DNA of 64,000 bases from DASPXK01 sp035637315 (GTDB taxonomy: Bacteria; Chloroflexota; UBA6077; JACCZL01). Shown here one piece after another: positions 49,549 through 57,784 of this stretch (its first letter is position 1; the number at the start of each line of letters is the position of its first letter). The DNA is taken from contig DASPXK010000303.1 in NCBI GenBank assembly GCA_035637315.1, positions 1-64,000 on the forward strand, given 5' to 3'. The notes below the pieces were generated by a model. It worked only from the letters and a program-made list of their open reading frames with translations. It was not told where the DNA came from and made no database searches. Both the position numbers and the translations under genes were made by a program.

Positions 49549-52329
49549 GTGCCAACCGCTCCTGGTCCCGCCCTGTCGAGCAGCCGCGCCGCGGCCCCAG
49601 CCATCTCCGTGAGCGCCACCCGGCCGCTTGCCGCTTCGCCGCTTGGCGCGATCCGGCTGCGACCCGCGATCGACGCCCGATGGGTCGAAGCGGCGGCTGC
49701 AGTTTGCCTGATTGGCGTCGCGCTGGCTTTGCGTCTCGCCCACCTCTGGTCGATTCCCCAGTTCACGGACGAGACCCGCGAAGCATTGCTCGCCATCCAG
49801 GTCCTGCGCGGCGAGGATGCCGGGCTGGTCAACGTCGACGCCTACATTGGCGGACTGTATAACTGGCTGCTCGCGAGCATCTTTTGGTTGACGGGGCCGA
49901 GCGCAGCGGTGCCTCGGCTGGTGGTCGCGGTGGCCGGGGCGCTCACTGTCGGCGCCACCTACCTGCTGGCGCGAGATGTCGGGGGTCGACCGGCTGGACT
50001 GGCCGCCAGTGCGCTGCTGGCCTCTTCGGGCAGCCATATCCTCGCGAATGGCCATATTGCCTGGTCGCACTGTCTGACGCCGCTGTTCACCACCCTCGGC
50101 GCGTGGCTCCTGCAGCGGGCGGTTCGCGCTGGCCCGCCTCGGGCGGGTGGCGTGCTCGTCGGCAGCGGCCTTGCCTTCGGCCTGGCTCTGCAAACCCATC
50201 CCGCGACCCTCGTGCTGCTGCCCGGCGCGGCCATCTATATGGTCTGGTGGGGGCGAGCCTGGCTGAGGACCCGCTGGCCGTACCTGGCACTGCTGCTGTT
50301 CTTGCTCGGCTACGCGAATGTCGTGGCCTACAACGTCACGACCGGCGGCGAGTCGATCGCGTCGGCCGGCGAGATCCGTGAGCACTACGCGCGGGGCCGG
50401 CCCGTCCTGATCGATGCCACCACGTATCTATCAAATCAGTTGGTGCACGGCTTCATGCTGCTGCGTTATTTGGCGGGCGCGGTCGATGCGCGGGGCGACG
50501 CGGCGAGCTATTTGCTGGACCCCAGTCTCTGGTTGTACGCGGCCCTGGCCCTTGGCGGCCTGCTCCTGTGCAGTCGTGGCGGCGCACCCCTACCCTTGCT
50601 GATGGCGCTGTCGTCGGTGCTCATCCTGCCCTACTTCAACGAGCGGAAATACGTCCCCATCTCCGATGGCCGGTACATGATGCCGGTGTTGCCGCTGGCA
50701 TTCTGCGGGCTGGGCGTCCTGGGCGAGAGCTTGTGGCGTCGAGCCACGCCGACCGGGCATGTAGTTCGAGCGGCCTTGCTGCTAGGGCTGTTGCTTCTGG
50801 TCGCCTACCCGCTCGTCTTGCTCGGACGATACTTCGACCAGGAGATCAGTGCAGGACGAACCAACGACGAGCTCTTTCGGACGGTCGCGGAGGTCGGCTC
50901 GGCGCGACGACCACAGGAGGCCGTCCTGCTCGACATCGGCCTGCGCGACGTGAAGTTCGAGGGTGGCGGGACAGCGTTCCGCTCACTTCGCTTTCTCCTG
51001 GCCGGGTCCGGCATTCAGGACCGCTCCGTCGACAACCGGCTCGACTACGGCCGCCGCATGGGCGCAGGCACGAGCGCCCTGATTCTGATGGACGCGCCAG
51101 CGTTCCACCGCGTCGCGGCCGACCCGACACGGCTTCAAGCGCTTGGCGTCCAGACCGAAGCCGTCAGCGCGCCGCCCACCCCGCGCAGCTATGGCATCTA
51201 CCGCCTGGAGCGGCCCGGCTCGCTGGCGCAGCCGACCGGCGGGCCGACGCGCGCGACGCCCCAGCCCGCCAGCGCCGCTGGCCCGGTGCCGGTCGAGGTG
51301 ATCGCATCCGGGCTGGTCAACCCGCGCGGTATCGTCTTCACGCCGGATGGCAGTCTGCTCGTCGCGGAGGCTGGAGCAGGTGGGGCGCAGCTGATCGACG
51401 TCGGGCGAGACAAGCCTCACCAGATCGGGCGAAGCGGCCGCGTGACCCGCTTTTCTCCGAGCGGCCAACGCTCAACGTTGCTCCAGGGCCTGCCCTCAAT
51501 CGTCGACGCGATCGGCGAAGAGGTCGGGCCGACGGCGCTCGCCATGCTCGGAGATCACCTGTACCTGCTCACCGCGTCGGGTGGTTGGGACACTGGCGAT
51601 CCCGACTTCCACAGCGGGGTCTTCCTGGTCAGGCCAGATGGTAGCCTGGAGCGAATCGCCGACCTGTCCGCCTACACCCTCGAGCACCCGACACGCGCGC
51701 GCCTCGACGACCCGCGAGCCGACGTGCCAGCGGGCATGCCGTACGGCATGACGGCGATGAACGGCCGACTGTACGTGACCGAGGCCAACCAGGAACAGCT
51801 TCTTGGCGTCGGTCCCTCCGGCGAGGTGACTCGGATCACGGACTACCCGAAGTCTAACCGCGCCCTGACTGGGGTCGCCGCCGGGCCGGATGGCGCGTTG
51901 TACGTGGCCGAGTTCGCGGCAGCCAAGGTGACTCGGATCACCCTGGACGGCCAGATCACCGATGCGGCCACCAAACTCAAGACGCCGATCGGCGTCGCCT
52001 TTGACGTGCCCGGCTCGATGTACGTCCTGGAATACGGTGGCCGGGTGCTGCGCGCGGCACCGGTTGGCCAGGAGCAGCGGGACGTGCTGGCGGATGGGCT
52101 GCGCGAGCCGACCGGGATGGCATTTGGGCCAGACGGGAACCTGTACGTCTCGGTCTTCGGCCACAAGGCGGGGGGCGGCGAGGGCCAGATCGTGCGCCTG
52201 CGCCTCGCGCCGGCGGCGGGATCGGGCGGCAGACGCCTGGCGGCCGCGCTGTCGTGGCTGGCCGGGCTCGTGGTACTCGGTCTGGCTCTCGGCATCGGCT
52301 ACAAGTTTCGCCGCCGCGGAGCCGATTGA
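49549..52329 (+). CDS. GT39-like glycosyltransferase fused to an exported beta-propeller
   Basis: A 926-residue protein. Residues 50-500 form a GT39-type membrane transferase with about eleven helices; FTDETREALLAIQVLRGED near residue 75 is the catalytic-loop region. After a linker (about 560-585, Pro/Ala-rich) residues 585-880 form a propeller of the NHL/SMP-30/ScyD type with repeated strands such as NPRGIVFTPDGSLLVAEAG, LTGVAAGPDGALYVAEFAAA and PTGMAFGPDGNLYVSVFGH. A last membrane helix lies near 895-915. The fusion suggests a transferase with its own extracellular binding domain. GTG 49549 is the start; an N-terminal Pro/Ala stretch precedes the first helix. Confidence 0.75.
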   Translation: MPTAPGPALSSSRAAAPAISVSATRPLAASPLGAIRLRPAIDARWVEAAAAVCLIGVALALRLAHLWSIPQFTDETREALLAIQVLRGEDAGLVNVDAYIGGLYNWLLASIFWLTGPSAAVPRLVVAVAGALTVGATYLLARDVGGRPAGLAASALLASSGSHILANGHIAWSHCLTPLFTTLGAWLLQRAVRAGPPRAGGVLVGSGLAFGLALQTHPATLVLLPGAAIYMVWWGRAWLRTRWPYLALLLFLLGYANVVAYNVTTGGESIASAGEIREHYARGRPVLIDATTYLSNQLVHGFMLLRYLAGAVDARGDAASYLLDPSLWLYAALALGGLLLCSRGGAPLPLLMALSSVLILPYFNERKYVPISDGRYMMPVLPLAFCGLGVLGESLWRRATPTGHVVRAALLLGLLLLVAYPLVLLGRYFDQEISAGRTNDELFRTVAEVGSARRPQEAVLLDIGLRDVKFEGGGTAFRSLRFLLAGSGIQDRSVDNRLDYGRRMGAGTSALILMDAPAFHRVAADPTRLQALGVQTEAVSAPPTPRSYGIYRLERPGSLAQPTGGPTRATPQPASAAGPVPVEVIASGLVNPRGIVFTPDGSLLVAEAGAGGAQLIDVGRDKPHQIGRSGRVTRFSPSGQRSTLLQGLPSIVDAIGEEVGPTALAMLGDHLYLLTASGGWDTGDPDFHSGVFLVRPDGSLERIADLSAYTLEHPTRARLDDPRADVPAGMPYGMTAMNGRLYVTEANQEQLLGVGPSGEVTRITDYPKSNRALTGVAAGPDGALYVAEFAAAKVTRITLDGQITDAATKLKTPIGVAFDVPGSMYVLEYGGRVLRAAPVGQEQRDVLADGLREPTGMAFGPDGNLYVSVFGHKAGGGEGQIVRLRLAPAAGSGGRRLAAALSWLAGLVVLGLALGIGYKFRRRGAD

Positions 52330-52338
52330 CGAGCGCGC

Positions 52339-52977
52339 TCAGGAGAGGCGGACCTCGATCGTCGTGACCAGCAGCGCGTCCTCACCCCACAGGGTCAGGC
52401 GGCTCGCCTCGGACGTGATCGGCACATGCGTCTGGTTATCCGGTCGCAGCACCGCTACCACCAGGCCGTACTCGCCAGGCGGCGTGCTCGGTGGGATCCG
52501 GATCCGCATCTCGTCCACGCTCCGATCGCCCCGACGCCAGCGACTGAGATAGTTCTTGCGTGGGCCGATCTGGTCGTCCTCTTTGCCCATCACGCGACCG
52601 TACGGCCCGACGATCTGCCCGAGCGATCGCAAATCTTCCTGGGAGACATCGTTCGCCAGCCAGTGGAACCAGATTCTGAGGAACTGCCCTGGACGCAGCG
52701 CTTCCTGCTCGACCGATACGCCCTCGAGTCGAACCGTGCGCCCAAAATCGACGTCCAGCCGAATCTGGGGCGCGCTGGGCGGGGTCGCCGGAGGGAGTGG
52801 CTCCGGCCTTCGAACCGGCCCCTGGCCCTCAGGCGTCGGGATGGGGAGCGAGCCCTGACAGGCTGCCAGGATTCCGGCCAATCCGGCGGCCAGGCCCGCG
52901 CCCATGAGCTGACGCCGCGTCAGAAACTGTCCGTTGGCTCTCCCAGACCGGTCGGATAGGCTCGGTGAACTGGGCAT
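52339..52977 (-). CDS. Exported lipoprotein of unknown function
   Basis: A 212-residue protein with TRRQLMGAGLAAGLAGILAAC near residues 20-40: a twin-arginine-like signal and a lipobox Cys. The mature part has a Pro-rich linker, then a beta-rich domain (IRLDVDFGRTVRLEGVSVEQ, FLRIWFHWLAND, MRIRIPPSTPPGEYGLVVAV) of immunoglobulin-like appearance. It ends 9 bp from the convergent glycosyltransferase-propeller gene. Its role may be wall- or glycan-related (inference from location). Confidence 0.7.
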   Translation of the reverse strand: MPSSPSLSDRSGRANGQFLTRRQLMGAGLAAGLAGILAACQGSLPIPTPEGQGPVRRPEPLPPATPPSAPQIRLDVDFGRTVRLEGVSVEQEALRPGQFLRIWFHWLANDVSQEDLRSLGQIVGPYGRVMGKEDDQIGPRKNYLSRWRRGDRSVDEMRIRIPPSTPPGEYGLVVAVLRPDNQTHVPITSEASRLTLWGEDALLVTTIEVRLS

Positions 52978-53135
52978 GAGGGCTAAGAAGCCGGGCGGCT
53001 AGTTCTCCACACGCCGGCGCTCAATATCGCGCAGCGCCAGCAGGCTGAGCTAACGTCAACTGCCAAACATGGCCGGCGCATAGGTTAACAGAAGTGCCGT
53101 CTGGGCACAAGCAGGCAGGTTCGGAGGTCCTGGGC

Positions 53136-54386
53136 ATGTATCGGTGGCCGATTCGGGTATTGGAGCCAACAGGGCTCCCCGAGCCCGATGGCGCCGGGCT
53201 TCTTGTCGAGATTCCCCCACGCGGGGCTGCCTTCACGCTCTCATGCCTGCTGCACCTCGGACATCCCGTCCATCTGGCCTTGATCGACGCGTACCTGGGC
53301 GGCAGTGTCCCTTTCCCGGACGGCGCCTCACTCGGCTCGGACAGCGGAGCTGTGCTCGCAAGTCTCGTCGGACCGCTCGTCGCCCTATACCAACACCAGA
53401 TCACAGTGGCCGGCCTGTCCGATGTGGTGCTCCTGCCGCCGCGGACGACGTCGGTGGGCCACTCGCGCTTTCTGCTTGTCAGAACGAACGATGAGCCCAT
53501 CTGGCTCAAGTGCACGTCGACCTCCCCCTTACGGCGAGTGGGGCGGCGCAGGATCCACGCGCCCTCCGCGTGGGGTGAGGTGCTCACTGGCCTGCCCGGC
53601 CACCGCGAAGTGCGCGAGCAGATCTCGGAGGGTACATGCCCGGCCCGCGTGAGAGTCGAGATTCACGGCCCCAGAGCCGTGTCCGGGACGCCGAACGCGG
53701 ACGCGCCGGGGCTCGCGCCCGCCCTTCGGGCAGTGGCGCTGGGGCGGGCCGGGCGGTGCCGGGCGGCTTCGGAACGGGGAATCTCAGCCCTCGACCGGAT
53801 CGCCGGCGACATCTCATACAACAAGGAGCCTGACGCCAGATCGCACGGGATGGGTCTGCTGGTGGACGCGGCGGCCGAGGCCGTCGCGCACGGGGTCCGA
53901 AGCGCCCGGGTTCGAGACCCCATTCGTCGCCAAGTGAGTCGATCGCCAGCGACGCGACGATCAGCCGCGGTGGCTCGCTCGCGGCCAGCGCTCGTTCAAG
54001 CCGATTTACCCGAATTCCTTTCTCGCGCCGACCTCGGAGAACGCGTTGCCGAGGCGATGATGGAGCACGACGGACTGGCCATCGACGCTTCGGTCAGCCT
54101 GGCGCCTGGGGCCGGCCCCACCCTGGCTCTTCTGCCCGACGCCGACCTCCACACTGATCGCGTCGTCACACGAATGCTCGGCGCGGCCTGGCAGACTGTG
54201 GAGACCCTGCTCGGGATCACGCTGGCAGAACGGCGGATGCAGTCGATCAGCATCCGACTGCTCGGGCCAAGCCGGTCGAGCGAGCTCGCGATCGGCTGGT
54301 CGCTCGTGTTGCCGCGCAACCGTCGCGTCTTCGCCGCCTGGGTGGGCACCGACGGGCGAGTCTTGATCCGGCTGGCCGCCTCGTAG
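53136..54386 (+). CDS. Hypothetical protein, no family recognised
   Basis: A 416-residue protein from ATG 53136 (GGAGG lies 10 bp upstream; an in-frame GTG at 53094 is an alternative). The first 130 residues are hydrophobic and strand-rich (GLLVEIPPRGAAFTLSCLLH, GPLVALYQHQITVAGLSDVV). The middle (about 145-275) is Arg/Ala-rich and may be disordered, and the C-terminal 140 residues form an alpha/beta domain (LGERVAEAMMEHDGLAIDAS to LRNRRVFAAWVGTDG type). No signal peptide or catalytic motif is clear. The TAG stop is part of a palindromic repeat shared with the convergent next gene. Confidence 0.6.
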   Translation: MYRWPIRVLEPTGLPEPDGAGLLVEIPPRGAAFTLSCLLHLGHPVHLALIDAYLGGSVPFPDGASLGSDSGAVLASLVGPLVALYQHQITVAGLSDVVLLPPRTTSVGHSRFLLVRTNDEPIWLKCTSTSPLRRVGRRRIHAPSAWGEVLTGLPGHREVREQISEGTCPARVRVEIHGPRAVSGTPNADAPGLAPALRAVALGRAGRCRAASERGISALDRIAGDISYNKEPDARSHGMGLLVDAAAEAVAHGVRSARVRDPIRRQVSRSPATRRSAAVARSRPALVQADLPEFLSRADLGERVAEAMMEHDGLAIDASVSLAPGAGPTLALLPDADLHTDRVVTRMLGAAWQTVETLLGITLAERRMQSISIRLLGPSRSSELAIGWSLVLPRNRRVFAAWVGTDGRVLIRLAAS

Positions 54387-54436
54387 GGGCAGGGCTTGCC
54401 CTGCCCTTCGGGGGCGCAGCAAGAAACGCCCCCTAC
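54383..54436. repeat. Palindromic GTAGGGGC element giving both convergent stops
   Basis: A 54-bp element with ends GTAGGGGC and CCCCCTAC and an inner palindrome GGGCAGGGCTTGCCCTGCCC. TAG at 54384-54386 ends the plus-strand gene, and the same motif on the other strand (54433-54435) ends the minus-strand gene. Confidence 0.85.
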
Positions 54437-55524
54437 CGGATGGCCTCGGTCCTCCGGCCAGCGATCCTGTAGCGGTCAAAGTAGCGAAACAGCTGGTCTT
54501 CCGAGCGGAAGCACTTGGTCAGGTAGCGGGTGAAGAACGGCGACGGCTCGTTGTGCGGCAGCCAGACGCCGTACACGCGCTTGCCGGTCTGGAGCGCGTA
54601 GTTCATCTCGCTGATGACCCCCGGTGAAGGCACCATGGCGTCGTAAAAGACGATCACCATGTCCGACTGCGAGATCAACTTGTAGTCTCGAAACACGATC
54701 TGGTCGGCAATGTGCTGCAAGTCGCGCTGCGCGAAGACGGAGCCTGGCCGCGACATCGTCTCTTCCTGCATCACTATCGCTAGCTCGGTCGTGCCGTCCG
54801 ATCGACCCACGGCCGAGCCTTCGAGATCGAAGTCGTTGACGTCGGCCGGATCGAAGACAACCAGCCCTTGCTCGAGGCGGCGCTTGAAGGCCGCCAGCCC
54901 GCGCTCGGCGCCCACCTCGACGTGCTGCATGGGGTAGCTCAGGTAGGCGGTCCGGAGCTTCGGCTCGAACATGAGGCGGAACAGCGAGCGGGCCGGCATG
55001 GCACGACCCAGCAAGAACTGAGGCTTGTGGTGAATGCGGGCCATCTCCTCCGTGGCCCACTGCTCCTCCTCGCGCCAGATCAGAAGCTCCTCGATTGTCA
55101 TCTCCTCCCAGCGCGGATGCTGTTGAAGACGGTCTCGGACCGTAAGCACGCCGGCCGTGATCGTGACGTACATGTCTGGCTTGAGTCGACCGAGGTAGAA
55201 CGGGTCAAAGCCAGAGATCAGCGTATTCTTCCATCGAAAGACCGCGTGGGTATTGATGATCCAATGGCGGTGGCGGCCGGCTTGTTCGGACAGGCTTGAG
55301 ATCTTCTCCAGCGCCGCGGCCCGGAGAACGACTAGCGCGCGCGGAAACATGTCTAAGATCGTCTCTTCTTCGACCGGCTCGCCGACGTCCTGGGCGATCT
55401 GAAACATCGCCTCGCGAACGTCGAAGATCTCCAGCGCCCGGCCGGCCTCGCCCGCTAGATGTGCCACCTCTTCGAGGAAGCCGACCCGCTCGGTACCGCT
55501 AATGCCGGTACAAATTACGCGCAC
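54433..55524 (-). CDS. P-loop-like (adenylate-kinase-type) domain fused to a nucleoside deoxyribosyltransferase-like domain
   Basis: A 363-residue protein. The N-terminus MRVICTGISGTERVGFLEEV has the shape of an archaeal-type adenylate kinase P-loop, but the G, K and S/T positions are Glu, Arg and Val, so ATP binding is doubtful. Residues 20-190 continue as an AMP-kinase-like helical domain (HWIINTHAVFRWKNTLISGF). The C-terminal 130 residues contain DYKLISQSDMVIVFYDAMVP and GVISEMNYALQTGKRVYGVW, as in nucleoside 2-deoxyribosyltransferases and related nucleotide hydrolases. The combination suggests nucleotide sensing or salvage. No family name is certain. Confidence 0.6.
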   Translation of the reverse strand: MRVICTGISGTERVGFLEEVAHLAGEAGRALEIFDVREAMFQIAQDVGEPVEEETILDMFPRALVVLRAAALEKISSLSEQAGRHRHWIINTHAVFRWKNTLISGFDPFYLGRLKPDMYVTITAGVLTVRDRLQQHPRWEEMTIEELLIWREEEQWATEEMARIHHKPQFLLGRAMPARSLFRLMFEPKLRTAYLSYPMQHVEVGAERGLAAFKRRLEQGLVVFDPADVNDFDLEGSAVGRSDGTTELAIVMQEETMSRPGSVFAQRDLQHIADQIVFRDYKLISQSDMVIVFYDAMVPSPGVISEMNYALQTGKRVYGVWLPHNEPSPFFTRYLTKCFRSEDQLFRYFDRYRIAGRRTEAIR

Positions 55525-55534
55525 AGCGTAGGCG

Positions 55535-55602
55535 GAATGAAGAATGAAAAACGAAGAATGAAGAATGCGGGACCTGAGTCCTTCATTCTTCGTTCTTCAT
55601 TT
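55535..55602. repeat. Inverted heptamer arrays at the gatB 3' end
   Basis: GAATGAA twice, AAACGAA, GAATGAA, GAATGCG (55535-55569), a 12-bp loop, then TTCATTC, TTCGTTC, TTCATTT (55582-55602). The right arm encodes the last residues of GatB (EMKNEE, read on the minus strand) and its TGA stop. Confidence 0.9.
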
Positions 55603-57049
55603 CTTGTCGGAGCAGCTCGGTCGCCAGGGCCGGATTGGCGCGCCCTCGGGTGGCCTTCATCACCTCGCCCACCAGCCTGCCGAGGGCAGCAGTCTTGCCC
55701 GCCCGGTAGTCGGCCACCGGCTGGGGATTGGCCTCGATCACCTCCTCCACCACGCCCCTGAGGGCATCCGCGTCGCTTACCTGAGTCAGTCCGCCAGACT
55801 CGACGATCGCCGTGGGTGACCGTCCCGTCTGGTACATCGCCTCGAAGACCTGCTTGGCCGTGTTGCCGCTCACGGTCCCGGCGTCGATCAGCCCCAGTAG
55901 CTCCGCCAGGTGCTCCGCCGCCGGCAGCCGGCCCACGCCCTCCTCGTCGCCCGTCTCTTTCTGGAGGCGAAACAGCTCGGTCTGAACCCAATTCCCGACC
56001 TTCTTTGGGTCTGGATAGAGCTGGACCGTTCGCTCAAAGAAGTCCGCCACGTCCTTCGACACGGTGAGCTGGGAGGCCAGGTAACGGCTCAGCCCGTACT
56101 GCGAGACGAAACGGTCCCGGCGGGCATCCGGCAGCTCAGGCAGCCGGGCTTTGATCTCGGCTACCCATTCGCGCGACACGAAGACTGGCGGCAAGTCCGG
56201 CTCCGGGAAATAGCGGTAATCGTGGGCCTCCTCCTTCGAGCGCTGTGGCACCGTCACGCCTCGGTCTTCCACCCAGCCGCGCGTCTCCTGGATGACCCGA
56301 TCGCCCGCTTCCAGGGCGGCCGTCTGCCGCCCAATCTCATACTCCAGCGCCCGAAAGACCGAGCGGAACGAGTTCATATTCTTGACCTCGGTCTTGGTGC
56401 CCAACTCCTGGCTGCCCGCTGGGCGGAGTGAGATGTTCGCGTCACAGCGGAACGAGCCCTCCTCCATGTTCCCGGTCGAGACGCCCAACGTCCGCAAGAT
56501 CGCCCGCAGCTTCTGCAGATAGGCTCGTGCCTCAGCGGGCGACCGCAAGTCTGGCTTGCTGACGATCTCCATGAGCGGCACGCCAGAGCGATTGACGTCG
56601 ATCAAACTGCACGAATTTCCGTCTCGGTCCGTGGCGTGCACCAAGCGGGCCGTGTCCTCCTCCAGGTGAACGCGCTCCATGCCCACCCGCCGGACCTGCC
56701 CGTCCACCTCGACATCGATCCAGCCATCACGGGCGAACGGAAGGTCGTACTGGGAGATCTGATACCCCTTCATCAGATCCGGGTAAGGGTAGTTCTTGCG
56801 ATCGAACTTGCTGGCGGCCGGAATCTCGCAATTCAGCGCCAGTCCGGTCAGGATCGTGAGCTCGACCGCCCGGCGGTTGATGACCGGCAAGACTCCCGGC
56901 ATCCCCAGGCAGACCGGGCAGACGTCCGTGTTGGGCGGCGCGCCAGCATACGCGGCCGAGCACCCACAGAACATCTTGCTGCTCGTCAGGAGCTGAGAAT
57001 GCACCTCCAGCCCGATGACGGGCTCGTACTTAGTAGCGGAACCGACCAT
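55583..57049 (-). CDS. gatB: Aspartyl/glutamyl-tRNA amidotransferase subunit B
   Basis: A 488-residue protein. [20 protein letters not shown] near the start, [20 protein letters not shown] near 40 with zinc-binding Cys residues, [20 protein letters not shown] near 87, [15 protein letters not shown] [14 protein letters not shown] near 195 and [13 protein letters not shown] near 265 are the GatB blocks, and a YqeY-like helical tail closes it. With GatA and GatC it converts Glu-tRNA(Gln) and Asp-tRNA(Asn) to Gln- and Asn-tRNA. It is separated from gatA by an opposite-strand gene. Confidence 0.95.
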   Translation of the reverse strand: MVGSATKYEPVIGLEVHSQLLTSSKMFCGCSAAYAGAPPNTDVCPVCLGMPGVLPVINRRAVELTILTGLALNCEIPAASKFDRKNYPYPDLMKGYQISQYDLPFARDGWIDVEVDGQVRRVGMERVHLEEDTARLVHATDRDGNSCSLIDVNRSGVPLMEIVSKPDLRSPAEARAYLQKLRAILRTLGVSTGNMEEGSFRCDANISLRPAGSQELGTKTEVKNMNSFRSVFRALEYEIGRQTAALEAGDRVIQETRGWVEDRGVTVPQRSKEEAHDYRYFPEPDLPPVFVSREWVAEIKARLPELPDARRDRFVSQYGLSRYLASQLTVSKDVADFFERTVQLYPDPKKVGNWVQTELFRLQKETGDEEGVGRLPAAEHLAELLGLIDAGTVSGNTAKQVFEAMYQTGRSPTAIVESGGLTQVSDADALRGVVEEVIEANPQPVADYRAGKTAALGRLVGEVMKATRGRANPALATELLRQEMKNEE

Positions 57050-57266
57050 TGCTCAGGCTCGGTGTATCTGGTTAGCCAAGAACACGACCAACATGGCCGG
57101 AAACACACCGGCCCATTCCTCGCGCCGCCGCTGCAAGGACATAAGTGCCCCTCCGATCCGGCGGGCGTGTCGCTTCGCGCCTGGCCCGCGCTGCGATTCC
57201 ATGGCACTCGAATGCTAGCATGCGCCTGGGTTACTTCGATCACACATCGGCTGGACTGGAGGTCGG

Positions 57267-57734
57267 GTGCGACCGCTGCGGCCGGCGGCAGTTCTACGTA
57301 TCATGGCGATGTCCGCTTTCGGCGTCGGGCTGGGGCTCTGCTTGCTGTTCGGCGGGCTGATAGTCTCACCCCAGGTCGGCCTGGCCGAGCGAGAGCAGAC
57401 AGGCCCACCGCGCCGTTCGCCTGTTCTGCCGCCGGCCGTGCCACCCGGCGTTCCAGAGGAATGGGCCCTCTGGTCCTACCTCGACAAGATCGGGCCACTC
57501 TGGGGTCGCGACTGGCCGACGGTAATCAGATTCCTCGAAGAGTTCGTCACCCGCTACCCGGCCAACCCGGTAGCGACGGAGAAGCTCTACGCCGCCTACC
57601 TCGAGGACGGCAAGCAGCTCCTCCTGAGCGGCGACCGGGCGGGCGCAGGGGAGCGCTACCAACAGGCCGGCCAGCTCGACCCCAACCGGGGCGAAGCCTG
57701 GACGCTACTCGACGAGCTGGAGGCACTGCCATAG
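57267..57734 (+). CDS. Exported tetratricopeptide-like protein
   Basis: A 155-residue protein from GTG 57267 with a hydrophobic N-terminal segment (MSAFGVGLGLCLLFGGLIVS) and a Pro-rich linker. The C-terminal part has EKLYAAYLEDGKQLLLSGDR and AGAGERYQQAGQLDPNRGEA, two helices with TPR spacing. It is probably anchored outside the membrane and binds a partner. It sits alone between gatB and gatA on the opposite strand. The TAG stop belongs to the palindromic element shared with gatA. Confidence 0.6.
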   Translation: MRPLRPAAVLRIMAMSAFGVGLGLCLLFGGLIVSPQVGLAEREQTGPPRRSPVLPPAVPPGVPEEWALWSYLDKIGPLWGRDWPTVIRFLEEFVTRYPANPVATEKLYAAYLEDGKQLLLSGDRAGAGERYQQAGQLDPNRGEAWTLLDELEALP

Positions 57735-57784
57735 GGGCACGGCATGCCGTGCCGTGCGAAGGGCGCAGCAAGCAGCGCCCCTAC
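57732..57784. repeat. Palindromic GTAGGGGC-family element between convergent stops
   Basis: A 53-bp element (TAGGGGCACGGCATGCCGTG at the left end, GCGCAGCAAGCAGCGCCCCT at the right). TAG 57732-57734 stops the TPR-like gene, and the reverse-strand TAG (57781-57783) stops gatA. Confidence 0.9.
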
